Of a DNA stretch of 64,000 bases, positions 35,140 to 43,804 are shown in pieces (the stretch's first letter is position 1; each line of letters starts with the position of its first letter). The notes under the pieces were generated by a model. It saw only the letters and a program-made list of their open reading frames with translations, made no database searches and was not told the origin of the DNA. This DNA comes from an uncultured Draconibacterium sp. (GTDB taxonomy: Bacteria > Bacteroidota > Bacteroidia > Bacteroidales > Prolixibacteraceae): contig NZ_OY782038.1 of NCBI RefSeq assembly GCF_963677575.1, positions 5,229,001 to 5,293,000 on the forward strand, given 5' to 3'. Made by a program: the position numbers and the translations under genes.

Positions 35140-36369
35140 TCATGGCATCAATGTAATTTTTGTCATCACAATGCCTAAACCTGCAACAATATCTGATTCT
35201 TCAACGGTGCAATGTCCGTAGTTCGATACAGGAAGACTGGTGTGCAACATCTCATTACCATTTGACAATATCTTTGTCCGATAAATCTCATTGTGCCAGA
35301 ATGGAGTAACGTGATCTCCCGTTGTGTGTATGGTTACAAAAGGGATCTGGATATCACCGGTAGTTTCGTATTTTTTTACACTCATCATTGCAGAGAGGTA
35401 ACTGTTTTCGTTAACACGTAGAATGTTGTTGTTCAGCGCTTCATCATTCAAAGAACCACTATAACCCGTTTCCATGTTATTAAATGGGACAATACCATCC
35501 AGACGGTCAATTAAATCGTCGGTAATCATTATGTTGTATCGTAAACATTGCAAGGCTGCAGATACCATTGCTACAGGATCGGTCATGTCAACAGGTACTT
35601 CTGCGCAAGTTAAAAGTTGAAATAGTTTTGTGCCACCCTGCATTAAATCAGTAGTTAAAATTGCTTGTACCGCGGCAGGAAGTTCTCCCGATCGCCACTG
35701 ATCCATAATTGCTTCTCCAACACCCAATGGACTGCCAGTGCTATAACCTAATGCAGCCAGGTCAGCTCCAAAGAAATAGTTGAAAAGAACGTGGAAATTT
35801 CCATTGTATTGTAATTGCTCAAAGAAGCTACCAATTGGGCCACAAATTGATAAGGCGCCGTTAAAACTAGTTGGGTATCTTTCAAGTGTTAGGGCAGTAA
35901 CCAAGCCACCTTCTGATGGGCCTCCCAGAATGGTAAAATCCGGTGGCATTTTTTTCAGTACCTTGAATACTTTTTTACGAAGTACCTGTATATCTTCCAC
36001 CGCATCGTCTGCAATAAAACCATCATCACGGTAACTGGTAGTGGCATAACCCAATCCCATTCCGGTTATAATATCTTCTATGGACCGGTTACTTATCGTG
36101 TCGCTCGGTAAATTGGGGCCTTCTCCCGGATCTTGTAATCCATGGGCATAAAAAATCATATAGCGGGGATGCATTTCTTCCCAGCCTTCCGGTAGTGAAA
36201 TATACCACTCGGCTGCTCTGCCCAGGATTCCTCTATATTTTCCTTCTTCTATTTCATGGCTTTTTAGTAAGTCATTTTCAGAGAGAACATCTTCTACAGC
36301 TTCATCCTGAACGCAGGATGCCATTGCAATTAATAGAAACGTAATTAGAATTGATAAATAAGTTTTCAT
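35140..36369 (-). CDS. Lipoprotein alpha/beta hydrolase
   Basis: A 409-residue predicted lipoprotein. The signal peptide ends at LLIAMASC (Cys about residue 19). The mature part looks like an alpha/beta hydrolase: GGPSEGGL provides the nucleophile Ser in GxSxG, TTGDHVTPFWH may hold the acid residue, and NYGHCTV near the C-terminus supplies the His. It resembles secreted esterase or prolyl aminopeptidase-like enzymes, but no specific family was recognised. Two cysteines (in SICGP and TCAEVP) occur in the mature part. The gene stands alone. Confidence 0.7.
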   Translation of the reverse strand: MKTYLSILITFLLIAMASCVQDEAVEDVLSENDLLKSHEIEEGKYRGILGRAAEWYISLPEGWEEMHPRYMIFYAHGLQDPGEGPNLPSDTISNRSIEDIITGMGLGYATTSYRDDGFIADDAVEDIQVLRKKVFKVLKKMPPDFTILGGPSEGGLVTALTLERYPTSFNGALSICGPIGSFFEQLQYNGNFHVLFNYFFGADLAALGYSTGSPLGVGEAIMDQWRSGELPAAVQAILTTDLMQGGTKLFQLLTCAEVPVDMTDPVAMVSAALQCLRYNIMITDDLIDRLDGIVPFNNMETGYSGSLNDEALNNNILRVNENSYLSAMMSVKKYETTGDIQIPFVTIHTTGDHVTPFWHNEIYRTKILSNGNEMLHTSLPVSNYGHCTVEESDIVAGLGIVMTKITLMP

Positions 36370-36443
36370 GACAATAAATTTTGAGTTTACTTACAAGTTG
36401 ATTTTATCACAAAAACTGATGGTGTGGGGGAATTTGAAATGAA

Positions 36444-36878
36444 TCAGAAAACGAGGTGTTCCACATTTTCTTCATTCATAACATCGCTCAATGTCCAGAA
36501 ATGTACATCGCCAGAGGTAACCTTAAAAACTTCGCTAATTGGTTCCAGATCTCTTCCTGATATGTCGTCGAGGAACAGGCGATCTTCATGCAGCCTGTGC
36601 AAGATCTTTGGGTCGTTTACAAATTCAACAGTCCCTGTTAAGCGCATTTGTTTGGCCTGTGCCATATCTTTCGGATTGTTGTAAAAACAAACCTCAACTT
36701 TTGGGTTGAGGTGGAGTTGTTTCGACATGTCTTTTGGAGAGAGAGTTCCGAAATAAAAGCCCGTTTTATTGGCAAAAAATAAGAGTACGGTTCGGACCCG
36801 GGGCTGATCGCCCTCGCACGTTGCCAAATAGCAAACCGGGTTTGCTGAGGCAAATGAAATGTAATCATTTATATTCAT
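36444..36878 (-). CDS. Pyridoxamine 5'-phosphate oxidase-like flavoprotein
   Basis: A 144-residue split-barrel protein of the PNPOx-like group. PVCYLATCEGDQPRVRTVLLFF and GFYFGTLSPKDMSKQLHLNPKVEVCFYN follow the family pattern for FMN or F420/haem-type flavin sites. Members of the group handle flavin-linked reduction of small molecules, and the exact substrate is unknown. The gene stands alone. Confidence 0.82.
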   Translation of the reverse strand: MNINDYISFASANPVCYLATCEGDQPRVRTVLLFFANKTGFYFGTLSPKDMSKQLHLNPKVEVCFYNNPKDMAQAKQMRLTGTVEFVNDPKILHRLHEDRLFLDDISGRDLEPISEVFKVTSGDVHFWTLSDVMNEENVEHLVF

Positions 36879-36996
36879 GGCTTAAGATTTTTGGTGTAAG
36901 ACATAAGTTACAAAAAATCAGCGTGAAATGCAAGATGGAAGCGCGCTCAGAAGGTGAAAAGTTGAAGAAGTTCTATTGTGGGGAATTTCTTAAGTT

Positions 36997-37254
36997 TTAC
37001 CCGTTTTGTTCTTTCTTTTTAAACCAGTTAACCGGGTTTAACTGCTTTTTGTATTTGGTAAACAGTTCTTTCCCAACCAGTAGTCCACCAGCCCAAAACA
37101 CAACTTCCATAAGTATAAAACTTGTTGTTGATGCAGCAACTTTAGTTTTGGTGGGCAAATCAAAAAACGGAATAATCAATGTGGCGGCAAAAAATACCCC
37201 GGAAAAGACCATTAAAAATATCCCGGTTTTTATTTGACTGTTTTTTGGATTCAT
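36997..37254 (-). CDS. Transporter-suffix-type small membrane protein
   Basis: An 85-residue protein with two membrane helices (about 10-31 and 39-61) and a basic C-terminal tail KKQLNPVNWFKKKEQNG. The pattern GIFLMVFSGVFFAA then VVFWAGGLLVGKEL fits the small proteins annotated as transporter suffix domain proteins, which resemble the tail of some transporters. The function is unknown. Confidence 0.6.
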   Translation of the reverse strand: MNPKNSQIKTGIFLMVFSGVFFAATLIIPFFDLPTKTKVAASTTSFILMEVVFWAGGLLVGKELFTKYKKQLNPVNWFKKKEQNG

Positions 37255-37419
37255 AAAATTTAGAACAGTAAAAAAGGGGGATTGTTTCCTTTACTACCGA
37301 TTATTAAAAACATTAAGTCATTGGTTCGCGCACTCCCAATGACTTTGTTTTTATATATCGGCATTTAACCAATTTGAAAATAATTCAAAATAGCTTAATC
37401 ATTTTCATAATTGGTATAA

Positions 37420-38061
37420 TTATTTCTTCTGTAAACTTTGTAACAGAATGGTGTAAGCATTTGGGCCTTCGTTAAAAAGCAGATCAAGGATGCTTAAATT
37501 TGGAAGGAAACCATATTTTTCGGAGAATACCTGTGTGTATGTTTGTGGCTGAAATACAGCATCGGGATTGTGTTTTAATTTAGGGGAGATTCCATCGCGC
37601 AGATTGAAGGTGTTTTTAGGTACTCGCTCAAAGTCTTCGGTTAATAGGATGTTATTTTCAATCTCGAAAAAATCACAAAGTTGTTCGTGTATTTGCAGGT
37701 TATAGTCGAGCAGGTATTTGGTTTTGCTCTCGAAAAACGGGGAAAGCTCATCCTGGTAATACTCGAAATATGGCGATGAGTTATAGGCCGAAACGATGGT
37801 TTGCCAGTGGTTGCGCTGCCAGTTTTCGTCGTACGATATTTGCAAGTCTTTTATCAGCACTTTTGATCCGCGCCCTTTAACTATCGGAATTATCAATGAA
37901 ATTGGCCCGTTTCCTCCCAATATCTGGCAACGGTTGCGATAGGTTTGTTTGGTGAAGTTTTCGTATTGTTCGATATAAACTTCTGAGTGGTGTAAATAGC
38001 GTGTATAAAAATGTACCGGAGCAAAATAAGCGGTACTTAGTAAAAGTGCGTTGTTATCCAT
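37420..38061 (-). CDS. WbqC family protein
   Basis: A 213-residue WbqC-like protein. LLLSTAYFAPVHFYTRYL, EQYENFTKQTYRNRCQILGGNGP and LIPIVKGRG at the N-terminus are typical, as is the later DENWQRNHWQTI. The family occurs in polysaccharide loci and is thought to act in sugar or amino-acid attachment, but no function is settled. It lies two bases after the lapA-type gene on the same strand, so they are co-transcribed. Confidence 0.85.
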   Translation of the reverse strand: MDNNALLLSTAYFAPVHFYTRYLHHSEVYIEQYENFTKQTYRNRCQILGGNGPISLIIPIVKGRGSKVLIKDLQISYDENWQRNHWQTIVSAYNSSPYFEYYQDELSPFFESKTKYLLDYNLQIHEQLCDFFEIENNILLTEDFERVPKNTFNLRDGISPKLKHNPDAVFQPQTYTQVFSEKYGFLPNLSILDLLFNEGPNAYTILLQSLQKK

Positions 38062-38063
38062 TT

Positions 38064-38414
38064 TTAGTCTTTAAAAAAAGTGTCGTCAGAATCGTCCTCG
38101 TCATCCAGTTCAATTCCTTCCGGATCGGTTTCTTCTTCCGATTTTAGTGGTTCGTTCATCTGGCGTAATTCCTGCAGTTCTGAGTTGAATTTCAGCATTT
38201 GTTTGTATTCGCGTTTTACCTTCCACAGGCGCGGATAAAAATAAAATGCCGAGATCAGGTACCCCAGAAAAATGCAACCTAGTAAAACCAGCACCAACGG
38301 AGCATCTTTTATTTCCCAGAAAAATATGTTAAGGGTGATGTCCATGGCATTTTGCAGGGTGAAAATAACCAGCAAAACGGCCAAAATCAGGAGAATTACA
38401 ACGATTAACTGCAT
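38064..38414 (-). CDS. LapA family (DUF1049) membrane protein
   Basis: A 116-residue protein with two membrane helices (about 3-22 and 40-62) that match the LapA/DUF1049 pattern: FTLQNAMDITLNIFFW then LVLLGCIFLGYLISAFYFYPRL. The cytosolic tail is acidic (EEETDPEGIELDDEDDSDD). LapA-type proteins are linked to lipopolysaccharide assembly in Proteobacteria. It is the first gene of a two-gene unit with wbqC. Confidence 0.85.
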   Translation of the reverse strand: MQLIVVILLILAVLLVIFTLQNAMDITLNIFFWEIKDAPLVLVLLGCIFLGYLISAFYFYPRLWKVKREYKQMLKFNSELQELRQMNEPLKSEEETDPEGIELDDEDDSDDTFFKD

Positions 38415-38446
38415 AATTGATGGTTTTCAAGTATCAATTCCGAAAT

Positions 38447-38483
38447 TATAAAAAAAGGATAACAGTTGCCTGTTATCCTTTAA
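38447..38483 (-). terminator. Terminator after lepB
   Basis: AAAGGATAACAG (38454-38465) is the perfect reverse complement of 38470-38481 around a TTGC loop, giving a 12-base-pair stem. On the minus strand it is followed by a run of T residues. It ends the dapB-lepB transcript and isolates it from lapA-wbqC. Confidence 0.8.
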
Positions 38484-38506
38484 ACGAATATTATCTGTTT
38501 TAATTG

Positions 38507-39847
38507 TTAATGCACTTTGGTAAACAGGCGGTTAAATCGAATATTTGCAGGGAACCCTTTGTCTTTATCCAACGAAAGCCAGATGAATTTGGCTTTTCCA
38601 ACCACATGATCTTCAGGCACAAAACCCCAATAACGCGAGTCGGCCGAGTTGTGGCGGTTGTCACCCATCATCCAGTAGTAGTCCATTTTAAATGTATAGC
38701 TTGTGGCTACTTCTCCGTTAATTTTTATCTGATCGCCGTTTACTTCCAAATCGTTCGCCTCGTAAATGTCAATTATCCTTTCGTAAATTGGCAGATTATC
38801 AACTGTAAGATCGATAGTTTCGCCTTTTGACGGAATGGTTAACGGACCAAAATTGTCTACATTCCAGGGGAAACGACCGTCGGTTGGGAAAATAGCATGT
38901 TCCCATTCACCGGGTTCTTCCAACATTTTTTCAACTGAAGTAACATTGGCAAATTCCTTAATTTTTCCGGCTGCCTCCTCGGTTAACGGCAATAAATATT
39001 GTTTGCTTGAGAAAGTATTACGGTCGGCTTCTGAAATGTGCAGTCGGTCGAGTGCTTTCGGATTAATGGCTGTTCCATTGGTTTCAACCAAATAGTTGTA
39101 CTGAACGCCATCGAATTTTTTCTGAGCCTCGTCATTTACATACAACTGACCCATTTTAATTTCGATTTTATCACCCGGAATTCCTACACAACGTTTAATG
39201 TAGTTTTCGCGTTTGTCAACCGGCCGTGCAATAATATCGCCAAAGTTTCTTTTATCGCTCCAAACCCGGCTTCTGCCATAATCTCTAACCATTTGGTAGT
39301 AACTTCGGGTAGGTGCACCTAACGCTACGGTATCACCTTCGGGAAAATGGAAAACAACAACGTCGTTGTTCTTTATATCTGTAAAACCTGCCAGTCGTTT
39401 GTAAGGTCGCTGAATGGCTTCAGAGTATGATTTTCCGCCAACAATTGGCATGGTATTGTGTACAAACGGAAACGAAAGCGGCGTGTTTGGCGTTTTGGGC
39501 CCGTAAGCCGTTTTGCTTACAAAAAGGTAATCGCCCACCAACATCGATTTTTCCATCGATGAGGTTGGAATGGTGTATGCTTCAATAAAAAACATGCGAA
39601 TAAAAGTAGCCGCAATTACCGCAAAAATTATCGCGTCGACCCATTCAACAACTTTGGTTTGTTTCCCGTTGGGCGGGTTTTTCTTTTTCCAAAAAGCCCA
39701 GTGTACTTTTTCGGTGATGTAAATGTCGAAAATTATGGCTAGTCCCAGAAACCACAAGTAGCTTCCCAGCCAGATTACCCAAAGCGAGTAAAGTATTCCT
39801 ACAGTGATGAATTTAAACCACTTATTTGTTAGGATCGAACGTATCAT
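38507..39847 (-). CDS. lepB: Signal peptidase I
   Basis: A 446-residue signal peptidase, longer than E. coli LepB (324), as is common in Bacteroidota. Three membrane segments occupy about residues 12-40 and 71-90. The catalytic Ser S97 lies in TSSMEKSM and the Lys in NYIKRCVGIPGD; box E is GDNRHNSADSRYWG, followed by GKAKFIWLS. An insertion of about 100 residues (roughly 240-340) separates the two parts of the catalytic domain. The gene lies 12 bases downstream of dapB on the same strand and ends at a strong terminator. Confidence 0.96.
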   Translation of the reverse strand: MIRSILTNKWFKFITVGILYSLWVIWLGSYLWFLGLAIIFDIYITEKVHWAFWKKKNPPNGKQTKVVEWVDAIIFAVIAATFIRMFFIEAYTIPTSSMEKSMLVGDYLFVSKTAYGPKTPNTPLSFPFVHNTMPIVGGKSYSEAIQRPYKRLAGFTDIKNNDVVVFHFPEGDTVALGAPTRSYYQMVRDYGRSRVWSDKRNFGDIIARPVDKRENYIKRCVGIPGDKIEIKMGQLYVNDEAQKKFDGVQYNYLVETNGTAINPKALDRLHISEADRNTFSSKQYLLPLTEEAAGKIKEFANVTSVEKMLEEPGEWEHAIFPTDGRFPWNVDNFGPLTIPSKGETIDLTVDNLPIYERIIDIYEANDLEVNGDQIKINGEVATSYTFKMDYYWMMGDNRHNSADSRYWGFVPEDHVVGKAKFIWLSLDKDKGFPANIRFNRLFTKVH

Positions 39848-39858
39848 TAATTCTTATT

Positions 39859-40575
39859 TTATAATTTTAGTAAGTCTTTCATTGTTAAAATGCCCTTGTT
39901 GTCGAGGCAATATTCGGCTGCCAGCACGGCGCCCAATGCAAATCCGGTACGACTTTTTGCACTATGTGTAATTTCTATAAAGTCGATTTCGGATTCGTAT
40001 TTTACTGTGTGAATACCGGGCACTTGTCCAACGCGCTCCGATTTAATATTCATTTCATTGTTGGCAGGCGTTTTGTCATTCACCCAGGCATCTTTTCCCG
40101 GAAGATTTTCTAAAATATCTTCTGCCAGGCTAATTGCAGTTCCACTTGGCGCATCCAGCTTTTTGGTGTGGTGAACTTCAGTCATTTCAACACTATATTC
40201 ATCACGTGGAGCCATCAATTCAGCCAGTTTTTTATTCAGCTCGAAAAACAGGTTAACACCCACCGAAAAGTTACTTCCATAAAAAAATGTACCATCTGTT
40301 TCGGCACATTTACTATACACTTCTTCTTTTCTATCGAGCCATCCGGTTGTTCCGCTAACCACGGGAATACCCGCCTCGAAACACAATTTATAATTATTTA
40401 CTGCCGATGCAGGAATGGTAAATTCAATGGCAACATCGCATTTTTTGAGATTCTCTACTGTAAGGTCGTCTTGATTATCGAGATCGATGGTGAGGCCAAT
40501 TTCGTGACCGCGCGATACCGCGATTTTCTCAATTTCCTTTCCCATTCTCCCGTAGCCAATTAGTGCAATTCTCAT
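39859..40575 (-). CDS. dapB: 4-hydroxy-tetrahydrodipicolinate reductase
   Basis: DapB reduces 4-hydroxy-tetrahydrodipicolinate in lysine and diaminopimelate synthesis. The 238-residue protein has the NAD(P) motif LIGYGRMGKEIEKIA, the VAIEFTIPAS and SGTTGW segments, and EVHHTKKLDAPSGTA with the catalytic His pair and the SGT substrate motif. It is upstream of lepB with a 12-base gap, so the pair is an operon, a linkage also seen in other Bacteroidota. Confidence 0.96.
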   Translation of the reverse strand: MRIALIGYGRMGKEIEKIAVSRGHEIGLTIDLDNQDDLTVENLKKCDVAIEFTIPASAVNNYKLCFEAGIPVVSGTTGWLDRKEEVYSKCAETDGTFFYGSNFSVGVNLFFELNKKLAELMAPRDEYSVEMTEVHHTKKLDAPSGTAISLAEDILENLPGKDAWVNDKTPANNEMNIKSERVGQVPGIHTVKYESEIDFIEITHSAKSRTGFALGAVLAAEYCLDNKGILTMKDLLKL

Positions 40576-40771
40576 TATTTTGCTGATTATCTGTTTTTAG
40601 AATAAGCCACAAATATAAAACAATACTCAAATGTAGCCATAGTAGTTCCGTACTTAAAATTATTTCGATGAACACAAGTGGAGAAAGGGTGAACAGGGTT
40701 AACGGAAATTTAAAGCCGCGAATCATCAGATTATTGATTTTTATCTAATTTTATCGTGATAATTGAAGGAG

Positions 40772-41605
40772 ATGAAGAATATAAAACTTGTTGCAACTGA
40801 TTTGGATGGTACTTTCCTGAAAAACGACCGTACCGTTAGTCAGGCAAATATCGATGCTTTGCACAAATTGGGCGAGAAACAGATCGTTCGGGTTGCAGCA
40901 ACGGGTCGTAATTTACAGAAAGTAAAAGACGTTCTGCAGCCCGATCTGCCGTTCGATTATGTGGTGTTTTCGTCGGGTGCCGGAGTTTACAATTGGCAAA
41001 AGAAGCAATTGATCGCCAACCAGAATATAAAAGTTTCATCGGCACAAAAACTGCTTTCGCACTTTATTAGTCAAGATGTAAACTTTCATGCTTTTTACCC
41101 GGTTCCCGATAATCACAAGCACTATTACTACCGTGGAAAGGACGATTGCGAAGAGTTTGAACGCTACTTTAAATTTAATGTAGCGCATGCCGAGCCTTTA
41201 AAACCCGATGATTTGCCAAAAGGAGAATTGTGTCAGTTCCTGATTATTATAAAAGAAGACGAAGAGCGGTTTAATCGCCTGAAAAAGGAGATTGAAGCGT
41301 TGTGTCCTGAGATCCGCGTTATCCGTGCATCATCGCCAATTACGCCGGGATATATCTGGATAGAGGTTTTTCATCACTCCGTATCGAAAGGAAACGGTGT
41401 GAACGAAATTTGTAAACGCCTGGGAATATCGAAAGATGAAACAATGGGGCTGGGAAATGATTACAACGATTTTGATTTGCTGGAATTTACCATGCACTCG
41501 TTTTTAACTGACAACTCACCACACGAAATAAAAGATAAATATCCGATTATCCCGAGCAATGAAAACGATGCCTTTGCTTATTCTGTTCAGTCGTTATTTA
41601 CTTAA
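40772..41605 (+). CDS. Cof-type HAD-IIB phosphatase
   Basis: A 277-residue HAD-superfamily hydrolase. Motif I is ATDLDGTFL with both catalytic Asp residues, motif II is AATGRN, and motifs III/IV include SKGNGVNEICKRLG and GLGNDYNDFDLLEF. The cap is of type IIB (about 80-200). ATG at 40772 is preferred over the in-frame TTG at 40763 because GAAGGAG lies directly before it. The substrate is probably a sugar phosphate or nucleotide, not determined. Single gene. Confidence 0.92.
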   Translation: MKNIKLVATDLDGTFLKNDRTVSQANIDALHKLGEKQIVRVAATGRNLQKVKDVLQPDLPFDYVVFSSGAGVYNWQKKQLIANQNIKVSSAQKLLSHFISQDVNFHAFYPVPDNHKHYYYRGKDDCEEFERYFKFNVAHAEPLKPDDLPKGELCQFLIIIKEDEERFNRLKKEIEALCPEIRVIRASSPITPGYIWIEVFHHSVSKGNGVNEICKRLGISKDETMGLGNDYNDFDLLEFTMHSFLTDNSPHEIKDKYPIIPSNENDAFAYSVQSLFT

Positions 41606-41631
41606 AATTTAATAAATATCAATTCGTTTAT

Positions 41632-41682
41632 CCCGTCCCTAAAGGGAGCAGAGACAATCAATTCGCTCCCTTTAGGGGCGGG
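41632..41682. repeat. Long GGGAGC-type inverted repeat
   Basis: Arms 41632-41649 (CCCGTCCCTAAAGGGAGC) and 41665-41682 are reverse complements with a single mismatch, giving an 18-base arm. The hairpin sits 26 bases after the HAD stop, without a T run on the plus strand. It resembles extragenic repeats found in other gaps of the window (45325-45340 and about 53110-53180). Confidence 0.55.
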
Positions 41683-41805
41683 GTATTCATCGATAATCAA
41701 TTTGAGGAATAATACTGGAGTTTATTTTATTTATAATTTAGCCGAAGTAAGTACGAGTATCGTTTAAAATTAAATCTTTCTTATTCATTCAGAAAATACT
41801 ATCCA

Positions 41806-42158
41806 GTGAAAGTTTGTGGTTTTACATTTATCAGAAATGACGAAAAATATGATTTCCCGATTATTGAAGCAATAATATCTGTTTTGCCCATTTGCGATTA
41901 TTTTGTGGTTGTCGTTGGAAAATCGGAAGATAAAAGCATCGGAACAGGAATTTAATTATAGTGCAGAATACGATGCTTATCCGTTTTGAGAGAACACACC
42001 CGGAAGTGTTGCAAAACAGAATTAAACGATTGAACTGGGACGTTAAGGTGGATACTGATAAAATACAAATGAAATTTAAGTACCGCTTATTATATCGAAT
42101 CGAGAGATTATTTGGAGTACGTTTGTTTGAATACCGGAATTATAAGTTGCTGAAATAG
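41806..42158 (+). pseudogene. Relic of a glycosyltransferase family 2-like gene
   Basis: A 49-residue N-terminal part (KVCGFTFIRNDEKYDFPIIEAI, SVLPICDYFVVVVGKSEDKS in pieces) ends at TAA 41953-41955. A second part carries EYDAYPF and, after a one-frame shift near 41982, FERTHPEVLQNRIKRLNW through LFEYRNYKLLK to 42158. Together they match the beginning and the end of a Bacteroidota glycosyltransferase-like protein; the middle (nearly 200 residues) is missing. An internal deletion plus a frameshift is the simplest explanation. The gene is not functional. Confidence 0.75.
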
Positions 42159-42182
42159 CACGGAATTAGTAAAATTCCAATT

Positions 42183-42746
42183 ATGGTTGAGCTAATTAAT
42201 TTTATTAAAAGATATCAGGAATTAGATGAATTAACTGAAAAAGCTATTCTTGATAGTTTTGTTTTTGAAAAAGTGAAAAGGAATGAATTCATTCTTGAAA
42301 AAGGGAAAGTTTGTTCCAAAATTAGTTTTATAAAAAGCGGTTTAGTCAGGAGATTTTATGTGAACGAAGGAGAAGAATCGACGATTTGGTTGTATCATGA
42401 TAATCATTGGATTTCTTCAATGTCAAGTTATTTTAATCAGAAACCTTCTTTTGAATATTTTCAGGCCTGTGAAGATACAACGCTGTTTTCTTTATCGTAC
42501 GATAAGGAGCAGGAATTACTAAAGTTGCCCTTGTTTTGCGATTTTCATGTAAAATTTCTACGTTCATCATTAGCTGCTTTTGATGAATTTCATTTTGCTT
42601 TTGAAACGATGTCTGCCAGTAAAAAATACTCGTATTTAATAGATCGGTTTCCGTTAATAATTCAAAGAGCAAAACAAATGCATATTGCATCACTTTTAAA
42701 TGTAAGCCAGGAAACCTTAAGCCGAATCAGAGCTTCAATTAATTGA
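42183..42746 (+). CDS. Crp/Fnr-family regulator
   Basis: A 187-residue protein with a cyclic nucleotide-binding domain (about 20-125, including GKVCSKISFIKSGLVRRFYV) and a short C-terminal helix-turn-helix (IASLLNVSQETLSRIRAS). These small regulators are common in Bacteroidota and rarely bind cAMP. It lies between the glycosyltransferase relic and the split lpxA-like gene; its targets are unknown. Confidence 0.88.
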   Translation: MVELINFIKRYQELDELTEKAILDSFVFEKVKRNEFILEKGKVCSKISFIKSGLVRRFYVNEGEESTIWLYHDNHWISSMSSYFNQKPSFEYFQACEDTTLFSLSYDKEQELLKLPLFCDFHVKFLRSSLAAFDEFHFAFETMSASKKYSYLIDRFPLIIQRAKQMHIASLLNVSQETLSRIRASIN

Positions 42747-42916
42747 CTTTATATCAAAAAATATGATCAAGAGAAAACCAATCTTTGCATCTGAAAAATT
42801 GGAAAAGATTTATGATTTCAAAGCGAGCAAAAATTGGAAAAAACGTGGTTATTGGGAATTACTCCACAATTGAAGAAGATGTGGTAATTGGAGACAATAC
42901 CGTTATTGAAAACAAT

Positions 42917-43804
42917 GAAGTTGTCAAAAGTTAACTGTTGAAAAGAAAGAATGATATTTCAATATTGAGACACAACATTTTATATCATTCTTTCAAAAAA
43001 TCGTGTTGAGTAAAAGTATAATAAAAAAGAGATTTGTCCCTACTTAAAATTTGGGAATTCAAAGAATAATGCAAAAGTAAGAGATTATCAGGTGCTTGAA
43101 GCAATACTATATCGATTAAAAACAGGGTGTCAATGGAGGCAATTACCTATGAAACAATTCTTCCGTTGCAAATACAACTGGCAAAGTGTGTATTTCCACT
43201 ATCAAAAATGGTGCAAGGACGGAAGCTGGGATGAGATGTGGCAAAACATCCTGAACAAATACAAACACTTGCTGGACTTGTCAAGTATCCAGCTCGATGG
43301 TACACATACTCCAACTAAACGTGGAGGAGAAGCAGTTGCCTATCAGGGGAGGAAAAAAGCAAAAACAAGTAATATGCTGATTTTAACGGACAGCCAAGGC
43401 ATCCCTCTAACTTGTAGCGACCCTATTGACGGGAACCACAATGATGCATACAACCTGGTTCCAACGGCAAAGAAAATGATTGCCGTTCTGGAAAACTCAG
43501 GGATACACACCGATGGATTGTTCTTAAATGCTGACTCTGGCTTCGATACAGGAGAGTTCCGCCGTTATTGTTCGGAAACAAAAATTATTGGCAATATTGA
43601 TCAAAACAAACGCAATGGGATAAATCGTGAATACTTATTCGACGACTTACTGTATAAATGCAGATTTGTTGTGGAACGCACTAACGCATGGCTTGATGCA
43701 TTTAAAGCAATCTTAGTACGGTTTGAAACAAATGCTATACATTGGAAAGCACTGAATTTAATAGCATTTACCGTGATTTTACTGCGGAAACTTTAAACAA
43801 CTTC
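42917..43804 (+). mobile_element. IS5-family insertion sequence (ISL2-like)
   Basis: An 888-base element. Its left end GAAGTTGTCAAAAGTTAAC and the complement of its right end (GAAGTTGTTTAAAGTTTCC) are inverted repeats with matches at about 15 of 19 positions. It is flanked by AAT at 42914-42916 and 43805-43807, a 3-base target duplication of the ANT type used by the ISL2 group. It carries one transposase with a DDE triad and lies inside an lpxA-like gene. The exact duplication boundaries follow from the reading-frame reconstruction. Confidence 0.88.
43092..43796 (+). CDS. IS5-family DDE transposase
   Basis: At least 234 residues from the first usable start (GTG at 43092). Domains: an N-terminal DUF4096-type segment (EAILYRLKTGCQWRQLP) and the DDE domain with D69 in IQLDGTHTP, D148 in LNADSGFDT and E195 in VVERTNAWLDAF, plus YKCRF before it. 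Sequence continues upstream in frame with PYLKFGNSKNN but without a start; the beginning MLSKSIIKKRFVP lies in another frame ending at a stop near 43045. A one-base deletion (CCCTAC in place of CCCCTAC-like) would explain it, so the copy may be inactive. Confidence 0.88.
   Translation: MLEAILYRLKTGCQWRQLPMKQFFRCKYNWQSVYFHYQKWCKDGSWDEMWQNILNKYKHLLDLSSIQLDGTHTPTKRGGEAVAYQGRKKAKTSNMLILTDSQGIPLTCSDPIDGNHNDAYNLVPTAKKMIAVLENSGIHTDGLFLNADSGFDTGEFRRYCSETKIIGNIDQNKRNGINREYLFDDLLYKCRFVVERTNAWLDAFKAILVRFETNAIHWKALNLIAFTVILLRKL

Noticed and set aside
40529..40726. A 65-residue minus-strand frame overlapping the start of dapB, with a hydrophobic stretch
   Set aside because: It overlaps dapB in another frame and stems from AT-rich and repeat-like sequence; no homologue comes to mind.
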